Made by a program: the position numbers and the translations under genes. A stretch of DNA of 64,000 nucleotides from Rhynchonema sp. JSB1_4 (taxonomy: Eukaryota > Nematoda > Chromadorea > Monhysterida > Xyalidae): contig JASAMV010004113.1 in NCBI GenBank assembly GCA_030248065.1, forward strand, positions 28,382 through 92,381. Reading direction: 5' to 3'. Shown here piece by piece: positions 1 through 12,500 of this stretch. The stretch's first letter is position 1; the number at the start of each line of letters is the position of its first letter. Under the pieces are notes generated by a model, which had not been told where the DNA came from, made no database searches, and was given only the letters and a program-made list of their open reading frames with translations.

Positions 1-884
1 AGCCAAAAGCGCCTTTTTTGACCAAAAATATCCAAAAATTGCGCTTGGCTACGTGCTTATTTTTTGTGGGGCCCAAATGGACCCGGTTCACAGAAACCAA
101 ATCACAAAAACATAAGCATGCCTTCCCAAGAAAATTTTTGGAAATTTTGGGTTTTTTGACAATTTTTTGTTTTGACCCCAAAATCGGGCCGGGCCGAAGT
201 TTTGATCAGTCGGGCCGGGCCGGACCGAGGTTACCCGGCCCGATCTTAATCTCTGGTACAATAGGTTGCCGCTGCCGCCCACTTTGGCAGCTGCGTATAG
301 TCGTACATCACTTGATCGCAAGATATCGAGTATAGGCTATCGGGTATCGGTACCCAAAAGGTATCGGCTATGCACAAAAGTGTAACCCAACTCCGGATTT
401 CTCTTTCGCCCAACTGCGTATTTTAGGCTTACCCTTTAGGCACCAGCCGCAGCCAGAAATACCTGACCTGACCATTAACACGCGCACGCCTGCTTTTAAG
501 CCTGAAACGAAAGCCCATTTCCGATAGGATACGGCAGTTGCGCGTCAGTTGGATTAAATTTTGCTTATTCTATCTCCGTTTGACCCCAGTGCGGTGCTTG
601 CACCCACGTATGGGCAAACTGCGCCAACATGAGCTCGATTTCACAGCTGGCAGAATAGTGAAACATTCTGACGTGGCTGCTGATTTGGGAAATGTTACAC
701 GTTGAAGAATACAAAGTGGAGGATGATCATTTTCTCTTTCTATTAATTTTGAATACACATCACCTTCGAAATCGGGCTCGTGTTGGCGTAGTTTGGCTTT
801 ACTACGAAATACTTCTTTCATCAGTTGTCTTCTGTGGCCGGGTTTCTCCACGGCGCTGTGGACGACCACTTGATTTACGCACAG
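1..884. other. Upstream spacer with GC-rich dispersed repeat
   Basis: No gene is supported here. Bases about 180-260 hold a GC-rich repeat built on GGGCCGGGCC. It is the inverse of a block at about 25195-25330, where the same 'cggcccgatc' and 'gattaggatcgggcc' phrases occur. Bases 320-370 are rich in TATCGG/GGTATC phrases like those in other repeats of the window. The last 20 bases before 885 are pyrimidine-rich and end in acacag directly before the ATG of the next gene, so they may be a splice or trans-splice acceptor. Confidence 0.5.
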
Positions 885-2681
885 ATGTTGACAGCAGCTG
901 AATTACAATCACCTGAAAATAAGCGCAGAAAAGTGGAACAGAACCAAATGAATCAAGACGGTGGAGGAGTCGGAGTGGTGGATGAAGGAACTTGCCGCAT
1001 CAAAGAAGGCGTTGTCAACGAAGGTGACGATGACGCTCGGTCGTCAGCACAGCAGTCAGACGTTGAGCAAGGGGAAATCGACACCAACGAAACTGCGTCA
1101 TCATCATCAACGAGTCAAACCAAACAATCCTCTAATGGCTTGAAAAATGGTTCATCATCCACCTGTTCGACTGCTTGCTCAGCGTTAGTCCTGTTTTGTT
1201 TTGTGATTGGCTCCCGTTTGGGTGTTGTCTGGGGATGTGTTTAAGTGTTCTTGTTGTTGGCTTTACCGGACAATAATGTCGAGCGGTCCGGTCCGCTGCA
1301 CAGATACCGAGTTATATCTGAACCTAAGATTACCGTTGGCTTGTAAAAAAAGTTGCAGTGGCTGGCGAACTAAGATGGACAATCCAACAGACAGCTTTTC
1401 GAATTTTCTTTATGTTACGTACGGTGGTCCGTCAATTGCACACCAGTCTTGTAATTATTGTGTTGTTTTTGAGTTGATGAATGACGCAACAAGTCAAGCC
1501 AAACCTATGCAATTGGTAATTCGGTTTCCATGGACCGATAGCATCGTGAAATGACCATCCTTCACAGAACAACAACACATAACAGAGTCAGTGAAGCCGG
1601 AAGAGCACCGATTGTGCAGCACCTTAATTTAAAAAATAAGAACTCCTAACAACTTCATACGCAAGTAACTGATTAAAAATAATCTAGGAGGAGATTGTTT
1701 GGCTTGGTTCGATTTCAAAGTCAGCTGACAAAATCAAAACCTCAAAAATCACACCATGATCAAGAATGGGCGCTCATAAAACCCGTCAAATGTATCGCAC
1801 GCCGTCAAATCGTTTTTACCCACGTGCCTTATATTATCATTCATGTAACATCAAACAACCTGCCGTCTACGTCTATGCTTGTGTGTTGATGGCGATCGAT
1901 AATTATACGCTCTTTCTACTTCCAGCGTTTTGGGAGCCATTAATGTTTCAACAACACTGCAAATAGGGTCTAAAGAGTTGACAGAAACGGTCTGTGCGGC
2001 ACCTATCCGTAGAAACCTAAAAAAGAAGAAATCAACAAAAAAAGAATGTTAGTGTTGAAACGGACAGGTTGTGTGTGGGTTTGTACCGGTTATTATGGGC
2101 ACTTTTGTCAGTCAGACAGGCGCATACTGCAACACGCGGGCAGTGCTCGAACGGGATTGCTTATCGCGATACGGGATATTAATCGGGACTGGACTTCTCA
2201 ACGGGACTGAAATAGCATAGCATCGTGAAATGACCATCCTTCACAGAACAACAACACATAACAGAGTCAGTGAAGCCGGAAAAGCACCGATTTTGCAGCA
2301 CCTTAATTTTAAAAATAAGAAATGATGATTATTTCTTCAGATCCATTCAACTATCATTTCCCACCGATCGATTCGCTCAAATTGTGCACGATTCTCTCGT
2401 TGCTGACGCCGAACCACCTCGCAGTTCTGTCACGAAATCGATGAATATCGATAAATCAACTTTGCATACGTTAGTACAGTGACTTTGCTTCGAATACCCT
2501 TGCGTTGTTTCATTAGATAAAAGTTCTGAGTAAATATATTTCTTGCAGCACATTCGACGCCAAATTTTCGGACGTAAAAAAACTGAAGAAGTCAATTGAC
2601 CATTACTTGGACATGGTCTTGCTGGTCACTGAAACAGTGAAGAAATTCGATTATGCCGGTGACGCTTGTGGTGCTGTTTAG
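885..2681 (+). CDS. PCC1/LAGE3-type KEOPS complex subunit
   Basis: Exons are 885-1183, 2341-2469 and 2549-2681, with phases matching at both junctions (561 nt, 186 aa). PCC1 (LAGE3 in mammals) is the dimerising subunit of KEOPS, the complex that makes the t6A modification on ANN-decoding tRNAs; this role is family knowledge. Exon 1 encodes a low-complexity acidic and serine-rich N-terminus with a basic patch (ENKRRKVEQ), as in LAGE3 proteins with disordered N-termini. Exon 2 carries the family signature: LSFPTDRFAQIVHDSL followed by an EPPRS segment. Exon 3 encodes the C-terminal helix (KSIDHYLDMVLLVTETVKKF). The stop TAG at 2679-2681 is the first triplet of a hAT-like insertion. Before insertion the frame would have run nine codons further, to the TAA at 3189-3191. 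Intron 1 holds a dispersed repeat. Exon 1 is assigned by frame, phase and the family's N-terminal style rather than by homology, so it is the weakest part. Confidence 0.8.
1538..2322 (+). repeat. Dispersed repeat R1 flanked by 105-bp direct repeats
   Basis: The segment 1643-2215 is a copy of a dispersed repeat. It begins 'cctaacaacttcatacgcaa' and ends near a GTACCGGTTATTATGGGC block. Other copies lie at about 6498-6912 (+) and 35590-36065 (-). In this copy it is bracketed by near-identical direct repeats, 1538-1642 and 2216-2322, both containing 'catcgtgaaatgaccatcc'. The whole block lies in intron 1 of the PCC1-type gene. The flanks are too long for a normal target duplication, so a tandem duplication or recombination at the insertion site is likely. 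Confidence 0.7.
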
Positions 2682-3153
2682 GGTTAGAGAGATGTCGGGT
2701 GTCGGGTGCCAAAAAAGTGTAGGTGTCGGGTGTCGGGTACCCCCAGATGTCGGGTGTCGGGTTTTTTCGGACCCGACAGCCGACACCCGACACTTACGGT
2801 TCAAAACATCAGTATTGCTGAGAGAAGAATTTTGAGAGAAAATTTTCTTCGAACCAAATGTTTCCGAAGACGCAGAATGTGACATTTTGGTGTTTATTTC
2901 GTATGAAAATACTTGAATTCAGTAACTTGAGCCAAAAAATTGCACTCGTGATGCAAATGAGCAAAAATTTGCCTGTTTTTGGTCTAAAAACAGGTGTCGG
3001 GTTTTTTTCAAAAACTAGATGTCGGGTGTCGGGTTTTTTTGCAACTGTCGGGTGTCGGGTGTCGGCTTTTTTTCTGAGATGTCGGGTGTCGGGTACTTCC
3101 AGATGTCGGGTGTCGGCTGTCGGGTGTCGGGTACCCCCCGACCTCTAACCCTA
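2679..3153. mobile_element. hAT-like non-autonomous element (8-bp TSD) in PCC1 exon
   Basis: Terminal inverted repeats are TAGGGTTAGAG (2679-2689) and CTCTAACCCTA (3143-3153). They are flanked by an exact 8-bp target duplication GTGCTGTT (2671-2678 and 3154-3161). Both an 8-bp duplication and TAGGG ends are typical of hAT elements. No transposase is encoded in these 475 bp. Just inside each end are arrays of GTCGGGTGTCGGGT, pointing inward from both sides. The insertion splits the last coding exon of the PCC1-type gene. Confidence 0.88.
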
Positions 3154-3454
3154 GTGCTGTTACTCCGGCTGGCTCAACCGTTAATTCTTAACTTACCAAA
3201 CAACGCTCATCAGTTTGTTTTTCTGTGCCTGGTCCCTTTCGTCAAGTGATGTTGTTTCTCGCATTATACATATTGATAATAAGTGTTTTCACGATAAATA
3301 TCAGACATCGGGATTTTGGGCTGTGTTGTCGAAATGGTTGTTGCATCCAGCATTGCATGTGAATGCAAGTGCATATCATTACCATTGTGCTTATCAGTTT
3401 TTATCAGTATTTATCATTCGTTGTGAATTGTAGCACACGCGGAGTGTTTTCATC

Positions 3455-3476
3455 TGCCAATTGCGCCCTGCTTCAG
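3455..3476 (+). promoter_or_regulatory. Candidate trans-splice (or 5'UTR intron) acceptor of golgin
   Basis: A pyrimidine-rich stretch ends in gcttcag at 3476, 36 bases before the golgin ATG at 3512. The golgin ATG is about 320 bases after the ancestral PCC1 stop codon (3191). In nematodes, same-strand genes this close are often co-transcribed and separated by spliced-leader trans-splicing. That reading is inference; an ordinary 5'UTR intron would look the same. Confidence 0.35.
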
Positions 3477-3511
3477 ATGAGTGTTTCGCACTGAACCGAG
3501 TGCAGTTAAAA

Positions 3512-6500
3512 ATGTTCAAGAACTTGAAAGAAAAGGTTGAAAAACGTTTGGCGGAGGAGACGCATAGAATTCAATCGGTTGGTGGTTTTATTTCCGTTTT
3601 GTAGTCTTCGCATTTATTGTGTTGTTGTTTTCATCCAGAGGAAACTTTCGGGTGTTCATAAACAATTGGCGCTTCGGTCTTTTGTAACGTTCGATCAACT
3701 AATCTGGGGTTAATCCAAGCTTTATGTTATCCATTTTTCTGGTCCTGTTGTCCTGGGTCGTTCAGGGGTTTCTGTTGTTCAACTTCCTGACTCGCCAGAC
3801 TCGGTGATGTTTCAGACGGTGAGCCAAGTCGGCGGCAACATTGCTTCGAACATTCGCAGTCGCGCGGTCAGTTGATTTGTCCCTGTTTCTGATGTTTTCC
3901 CGCTCTTCCCTGTTTGTTTTCTTGATTCCACCACTTTATTGGCCAAATTCTTGACAGTTTGATTGTTCAATTTCTGTCCGTGTGTTGCAGAGCGACCAAG
4001 ATCTGGCGTCGATGGACACGAGCAATGGCAGCAGCAGCACGACATTCGATCCGTTTGCCGGAGTCAGCAAGGTGGGGGGAGGTCGATGGTTGCATGACAT
4101 GCGACAAGTTGAATACTATTGTGCTCATTCCGAAAAAACGACCGCAAGCAATTAACCAGCAAACACGCAGAATCGGATTATGAGCTTTGCGGGCAAGCCC
4201 TGTGACAACGACCTACCGCTTGTTTTGCGATTGAGTTTGTGCGCTAGTTTCGATCAGCGCAAACGTTCGTTAGTTCTGTGTTTGGATTTAACTGAATGGC
4301 ACAATACGACTTGCCCGTGTCAAGTCCAATCGTTGTTGTGGTCCATAGGTTTTTTTAGACACTTTTTAGGTGCAATTTGCACCTAAAATTTCAGAATTGC
4401 ACCTAAAAACTGGAGGTTAGGTGCAACTAGCACCTAGATTTTTCACACTTTGTTCATAAAACAAAATTCTAGGTGCAAGTTGCACCTAGAATTTGACATA
4501 TTGGGTGCAAGTTGCACCCAGTGAATTTTGAAAAAAAACTATGTTGTGGTCGCAGTCACACCGGTTGCCCGCAAAGTCCATACGGTCCACAATGCTTGCA
4601 GTCAGCCGACGCGATCGGTGGTTCGTCCGTGATGGAGGGATTCAGTATCGATGACGATAACAGTCCCACCAGACAGAGACGCAACTCGGCCGGCAGTGTT
4701 GGCAGCAACGATAGGTGTGTTTGCGCATCAAATTTGCACCATCTTTGATTTAACTGACATTATTGCGTGAATTCGCGTGTCGATTACAAACTTGCTCCAA
4801 TGCAGTTATTGCTGTGGCCTGGGTATATCTGCTAAATTCAGTGTTATGTATCAGTATCAGATATAGTCTTCCTGAACATATGTCTTTTATGGCGAGCAAC
4901 CAAGGCAACTGTTTTCGTAGCGAGCGCAAGGTGATGCACAATGCAGCCAGCTGGGTTTTCGTTGTGATGATTGAGCTGATGATGTTCTGTTTGGTTCTTT
5001 TGTGATTCGCAGCAGGTATGCTGCACAACGAACGCAGCCGATTAGAGTGGTTGACGGTGTGCGCCCAACCCATATGCGAGATTGAAAATGTTTGCAACAA
5101 ACCGATGCAGCATTTGTGCGTGTGTGTGTGTTAGCCTGCCAGGAATAAACACACTGAACGCCAACGAAACCAGTTGCATTAGTGTTCAGCTCACCCAAAC
5201 GGCTTCTTCTCGCTAGCTATAGTAGTACACAATAAGTACACCTGGCACCTGTGCAGATGTGCGCTCGATTTAGCACCGTCAGGTTCGGCAAAATAATTCC
5301 ATGATTTTTTTGTTCAAGCAACTGTCTTTTGTTCGACGATTGTTTTGTCTGGTTTTTCAGTATGAGTATCTTCCACTCGATTCCTTTGGGCACGTCCGCC
5401 AGCCGACTCGAGCCGATCGCATCTGATGTCGAAAGCACGTTCACAGGTACGTTCTTGCAATGATCCGGCGGGCCTTGTCGTTGTCTTGATCAGTAGACTT
5501 TTTTTATCATCGATACTTTTAGATTTATGGACCGCTTGCAGTCTGCCCTATTTATAGTGACACCCTTTGCAGTGGTACTCTCCATACAGTGCCAGTAGAT
5601 ATTTATCAACGCTATCTTAGTTCCCTATCTGGCGTTGGGCTCGAAGTTACCACTCTACAGTATATGCACACGTTGGATATTCTGGAGGTGACAAAAAACG
5701 GCCGGTCCATGTAAAGAGGGTCGACCGTAATTCCAATATAAAAATAGTTCAAGTTGACATCGGTAGATCTGGAAGATCTGATCGTGATGACCAAGTTTGA
5801 CACACTGATGGCCCAGTATTTGCAATCGTCACGTCATGATGGATTGTTCGGTTGTGTGTATGCAGATGTGGAGACTGGCTCGTCGGCGTTGTCGGGCGCC
5901 AGCAAGGAGCAGATATCGTCGGTGCTGCACAAACTGCAGGGACGTGCTGCCAATTACAAGGACAAATACAGAGACGTACGTTCAATTTACAAATGGTTGT
6001 TCACGTTGAATGATTGAATTGTAGTCCAGCCACGAACTCATGGGACGACTTATTTTGAAGTTGACTTATACACAGGTTGTATGTATGCTAGCCTGAACCA
6101 GGTTCACGCCCACAGTATCTACAGTATGTGGCGAATTAATCTAGTATCGATTGTGGAAAAGTTGCACAACAGATGCTGCATGCATTTTGTGCCAAGATTT
6201 AGGCTCTTACTTCAAAAACACAAATATATGTGAGACATAGCTGTGTGTGGGTATCATTTGATGTCAGAGGGATATAACCCGCGTGTTGCATTATGCGTTT
6301 GTCTGACTGACAGTGACAACTCATTAGTGGCAACACTAAATTTTTTAATATCCTTAATTCAAAAAAGTCACGCGTCTAAGGACTAAGGAGGACCGGTCCG
6401 ATCCGATCATAAAGTTTGATGTCGCTCGTAGTGAATCCCTTTGGATAGTCAATTTTTTTGAACACACAATCTACTTTGGATCTCAATCGGCAGTTAACCT

Positions 6501-9500
6501 CCTAACAACTTCATACGCAAGTAACTGATAAAAAATAATTTAGGAGATTGTTTGGCTTCGTTCGATCTCAAAGTCAGCTGACAAAACAAAACCTCAAAAA
6601 TCACACCATGGGGCGCCCATAAAACCCGCGAAATGTTTCGCGCGCCCTCAAATGGTTTTTACCCACGTGCCTTGTATTACCGTTCATGTAATATTAACCA
6701 ACCTGCCGTCTACGTCTATGCTTGTGTGTTGATGGCGATCGATAAATTATACGTGCTTTCTATTTCCAACGTTTTGTGAGCCATTAATGTTTCAACAACA
6801 CTGCAAATAGGGTCTAAAGAGTTGACAGAAACAATCCGCTCGTGCTTGAGAGCGTCCAAACAAATAAGAAGAAATCAACAAAAAAGAATGTTAGTGTTGA
6901 AACGGACAGGTTAGTTAGTTAGTTTATAGCGTCGACACCCACTCAATAATACATAAATAAGAAGAGTAAGTGAAAGAAGCATAATTACTAGACCGGGTTT
7001 GGAGTTTACGGACATGAAAATAAATACAAAACAGGGTGTGCAAGTTACGGGAATGAAAAATAAATACAAAACCAGGACAGGAAAGGGTGAGAAGGTGGAC
7101 GAAATCACGGACAGACAGACACAGACAACATGCAGTCAGAAATTAAATGTACGCAGGCAGAGCCACAACAATGTACAACGGTGCAATACCGGACAGGTTG
7201 TGAGAGGGTTTGTACCGGTTATTATGGGCACTTTTGTCTGTCAGACTGCAACACGCGGGCAGTGCTCGAACGGGATTGCTTATCGGAATACGGGATATTA
7301 ATCGGGACTGGACTTCTCAACGGGACTGAAATTTTCCGGATCGGAATTGATTATCGGGATCGAGATTACATATACTTGCGGGCTGAAAAAAAACCGCTTT
7401 TTGGCAAAACCGTTGTATTTTTCAAGTGGCTTTTGAAAAAAAACGGTTTTTCCCCAAAATATTCCGAGAAATTTTCCAAGGTCGCGAAATGATGTTGTCA
7501 AAACCACTGTGTGGGCAATCCATCGGCTCATGGCACTTTTTATACACACAGCGCATGCAACAGCACACGCCATTTTCTAAACAAAACGTACACTTTGAGC
7601 GAGTGTCATTCTTTGATGACAGCTTTTTAATCTATCCGGTTTTCACTTGCTGCTTGACATAATACTTCTCTGCACTGTTGCAAGATTTGGGGATGTTTCA
7701 TTTCAACTGATAACTGCAGAGAATAGATGCATTCATTGACGGCAGTAATGTAGCATGCACCCTGCGTGTGCGAGTGCCATGAGCTGGCGGATTGCCTTTA
7801 CATTGGTGCTAAACAGTTCAAAATGACTATTTTTCAAGCTCCAAGTGCATTTTTGATCTGTTTCAGACCATTGCCCGACAAAATTTTCTCCAAAACAGGC
7901 GTTTTTGGACCATGGGTATCCTTAAGTACAGGAAAAATATTTGGAAAAACGCGGTTTTTTCCAAAAGTATATTTTGCTTAAAAATACGGAAATACATTAC
8001 AGTTTTTCGCACAATATTCGTCACATTACCGAAAATGTTTCGTTTTTGCATCCTGTAGCCGGGTTTAGGTTTAGGCTTACGTGGCCCAAAAAGTATCTTT
8101 TAAAAACACGCTCTCCACCGCGGTGCGTAAACTCCCTTTTGTCTCCCAAAACATTTGTGTGTTGAACGATGTTGCTGTTCGCGTAAGCACGCAACAAATT
8201 GAGGTCAGCCAGCTGGAACTTGTCATCATATCTCTCGGCCCAATCTCTTTCTTTTGTTTGCGAAAACACGTGTAACCGACGCATTTTTTGAATCTGGCCA
8301 AGCAAGCTTTAAAATAAGTCGTCTCATGAGCTCGTGGCTGGACTATACGTCAGTTTTTGCAATTGAACTGATGTTTCAGCTTGCGAAAGTTTACAACGAA
8401 GTTGTGCGAGAGAACGATAAATACCGAGTTAGTATATCACATAATTGTTCGTTCATTATTTTTATGTCTTGTATCTCGTCCAGCACCTTGGTTGAATTTC
8501 GAACACCTGAGCGCTTCTCACCGAGCTGTCCTACAATAATTGCCCTTGCCCACTGACTGTTTAGAAAATTGAAAACTTCTTTTTTTTAATTTTTTATGTT
8601 TACACAAAACTATTTTCCTGCAAGCTCTCGCACGCAATTAGTCTCTACCTCCGGTGCTAATCTGTGCATTTTCGCACGGATTTTATCAAACTCCACAGTC
8701 GCCGATACGAACGATTTCATGCATAGTCACGCCACCCATTTCTACCACTAATTATTTATTTATTCTTTTCTCTCTTTGCAGACCGTGCTGGCGGCGACAC
8801 AAGACAAGGCACTCAGTCGAATTGAACGACTGCGCGACGAGCGTACGCAGCTGAGGATTCGCATTGCCGAATTCGAGAACAACAATGTTCGTATGACATC
8901 TTACTTGGCACAGACACACTGCTCGCGCACACACACTCTTTGTCAAGTCTGAATGTCTTCGAACACAGCACGTGCAGTCAACCCTGTTTATGGCGACCCT
9001 CTAGAAAGTGGAAGCCTCTTCATAGTGTTAAACTTGTTGCTTTCTCAACTTTTCATCGATAGCTCTTGAAAATAAATGCTTTTCGCCGGAATTGAATTCA
9101 TTCTAGTCAAAATGTAATTTTCTTGTTCGCATTCTTGCAGAAACCGAATGTGGATACTGCCGAACGCATAAAAAAGCTCGAAGACTTGTTGGGCCGATGC
9201 AAGGAGAGCATCAAACTGCACAAAGAGCGTATGAAATCGCTGGAAAACGAAAATGAAACGCTCAAAAAGACGGTCAGCACGTTGGAATCTGAAAATGTTA
9301 GTTGGCCGTTCGAATACAGAGTGTAGATTTATGAATCCCATTGAATCAGTTCAAAAGTTCAATACTTGTGCCTGTTTCAGTGCACGGATTCGGCGATCAG
9401 TGATTTGGTGAGCGAGCGAATATCGGCCGAATGGAAAAGCAAGCTGAGCGAAGCCGAACAGCAGTGGGCGGTCAAGTTGGCTGATGCCGACGAGAAAAGG

Positions 9501-12500
9501 TGTGTCCACTGGGACCATACGTGTTTACACGCTTTCTGGGTGCAATCTGTACCTAAACTTTCACATTTGCAGCTAAAAATTTTGAGGTTGAGTACAATGT
9601 AAACCAGAATTTTCGCATTTTGTGTACAAAACAGCATTCTTGTTGCAACTGCACCAAGTGAATGTTAAAAAAGAACAATGAGCCGGACATTCTACATTTG
9701 TTATTAGCACAGATCTCAGTTTTGTTCTGCTCCTGTGCATTGCAGCGTGATGGCGGTGGCGGAGACGAAACGTCAGATGCACGAACAGATGGAACACAAG
9801 GAGTCGCAGATGCAGCAATTGTTGGGCAGATGTAGACAGGCGGAGAATGATGGTGGGTTTGGTGGAGGAGATGAGCGGGTGGGCATCAAACGGAACACAC
9901 ATATACCTGTTGCTGTTGTCTTGCTTTTGTCAAATCAACTCTATGAACGTTTGGGTTGTATTGATTTTGTTTAACCCAGGTACGGATAACGGGCGCCATA
10001 CAAGCAATGTATTTTCTAAATTTTTTGACGGCCAGCCACCTCAACACAGAAGCTCGACTGTTGTGTGTATCATGTCTGATTGGCCCGTCATCGTGCCGTA
10101 GTGTGGCAGTCCAGCAAAATACAGTAAAATCACCCACCTGCTTGTCCGGTGTCCAACCGACCACAATATTGTGTCCGATTGCAGCCGCAGCAGCCGCCAA
10201 TGCGCACGAACAGAAATTGGCGGAATTACGCAAAACTATTGACGATATGGACGCCGAGAAACGCGATTTGTTCGATCAGTTGTCGAAGACCAAGGCCGAT
10301 GCCATTGAATTGGTGAAGGTGCGTTTGCGATTTGTGTGTTTCTGTGTCTTTTTGTGTTTTTTCGTTACATCTCTTCATTAATTTCACTCGTCACCAGCAA
10401 CGTTTGTGTCATCGTATTCATTCTGCAGCTGTTTGGCGTTTTTTTATTCCTGTTGAATGTGGTCGATTCGATCGTGTTCGTCTATTCACCTTGTTCTCGC
10501 AGGCGACAGAAGGCAAGAAGCTGGAGGGCGTGCGTGAGGATGCAGCGCGACAGGTGACAGAGTTGGAGGAGCAATGGCGGGTGAAATTAGAGAAACAGGC
10601 GGAGGAGCACAGCAAGCAAATGCAGGCAAAGGTCGGTTATTGCCGGTGTTGTACATACCACAGTTGCAATGGGTGTCGTTCGTCCCGTGGTCCTGTTGTT
10701 TGTTCACTTGCTGAAATTTTGTAGTTGGCCTTCAGACCATTATTTTACCGTCATGTTCCTCCGCAAATTGCACAATGTAGTCAAGTGTCGTACAGCCTCG
10801 GCGATTGTCATCACACACGAGCAGCAAAGCCTGTTGTTGTCACGGTCTTATCGGCTGCCCCGCGAAATCCTGCAAGTTCATTGTATTGACCGATGGTGTG
10901 AAAAAGGCCTCTGGAACAGTATTCTGACGGAAACTCGAATTCTCAGCAAGCCTCCGGAACTTTCTGTCCGCCAGCTTGACAAAAGTCGACTAACAAAAAA
11001 TCGCCCACGATTGGAAGTAGCGAGCTCGATGCCAACCCTGTCCCATTACCCTACCTATAATAAAAGCAGCAAAACCAGCTACAAGCGCCACCATCTTTTC
11101 ATACATTGATTCATGTCATCCACAATTCGGTTTTGCAGGAAGCCGACTTCGAGCGTCGCTTGCGTGAGCATGATGAACAAGCGCAATTGGCCATCGAGGA
11201 ACGCGAAATGCAGAAAACGGCGTCGTTACTGCAGCAGGACCAGCGCAAGGATCAGTTGTTGGCTGAAATTGAGACGCTCAAAACGGTGCGTGCTCTCTGG
11301 CTGGGTATCGGTCCGATCCGATTCTGACCTTTGACTTATGGTATTCAAGCTTTATTATTTGACCGGCGTAAAACGGGTGTGAAATGACTAAATGAGTTTT
11401 TACGCTGGTTCAAAATGTATAGATCTCGAAATACGCTTACCGGAGTGTTCCGCACAGAGCCCCCTCCAGATAGTGTTCGGACATTTTTTTCCCAATAGAG
11501 CACCAGGACTTTATATGGAAAACTCTGGTCAATATCAAATTCTCGGGTTGAACCGAACCGTGTGCTGATAGTGTCAGGTCCCATTGCTGCTGCGTCCGGT
11601 CAAGTGTGGTCGATATTTTATTTCCGCCTGATGTTTCAGGACAAAATGCAACTGGAGACGGCGGTGTCGAAGGCGCAGGCCGAAAGATACACGGAGGCCG
11701 AACATCTAAAACAACAAATGGAGAAACAGTCCCAAAAGCACAAAGACGAAATCAATGATGTCAAGGTATGTGGGGATTAAGGGATCGGTATCGGGGGGCA
11801 TACCGATACCCGATACTGGGGATACCCCACATGTAGGAGGAAATTTGAGGGTTTCCTAGCCGGGCGCCTACACGTTTTAAGTGCCGACACCAAACATTGT
11901 CCGATTTCTGGTTTCCGCTGTGCTTTTGCTCGTTTCATAGTCTTGATCACTGATCACAGGCAGCTGCAAGTGCAAGAACACTCGCTATGAGTGATAAAAA
12001 CGAACGCGCCTGTACTGTATATTTGACGAATGTTTCTGTTGAAACTGGGCACAAACTTCCAAATTGGTTCAGGCACAACGGATAGTTGCTCTCGATAAAC
12101 TTCGCGCCCAATTGGAGAAAGAAACGCAGAAAGTTCAGGATGAGCTGACAAAGGCCCGAACACAGCTGAAAGTGCTGGAGGACCAAAAAGTGGATTGGCA
12201 AGTACAACAGAACGCCACGGAGAATGAAATACAGGTACACGGACACAGACATCATCAGCAAATTTTGCGTATATTTTTGACATAAGATCATAATACAGAA
12301 AGTCAAAGAACAGCTGGAATTGCTAACGACTTGTGAGGATGTGAACAAGGATTTGCAAACTCGTATCAAAGATATGGAGTCGGAACTGAGCGCGTTTCGC
12401 GAAGCAGCGAGCACAAATCAAGTATGTTTTTATCTGGTAATGTCTTTTTGGAACTATGTAATACTTCTATCAGATTCAAGTAATGCGTTCCAGCAAAACG

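Noticed and set aside
1207..1554. A 115-codon open frame in PCC1 intron 1.
   Set aside because: It has no recognisable family. Splicing 1183 to 2341 gives an exact phase match to the PCC1 core without it, and its end overlaps the 105-bp direct repeat.
8050..8085. TTTAGGTTTAGGC-like units, possibly interstitial telomere repeats.
   Set aside because: Only two or three units, part of a dispersed repeat (also inverted near 36145-36175), and not a run of TTAGGC.
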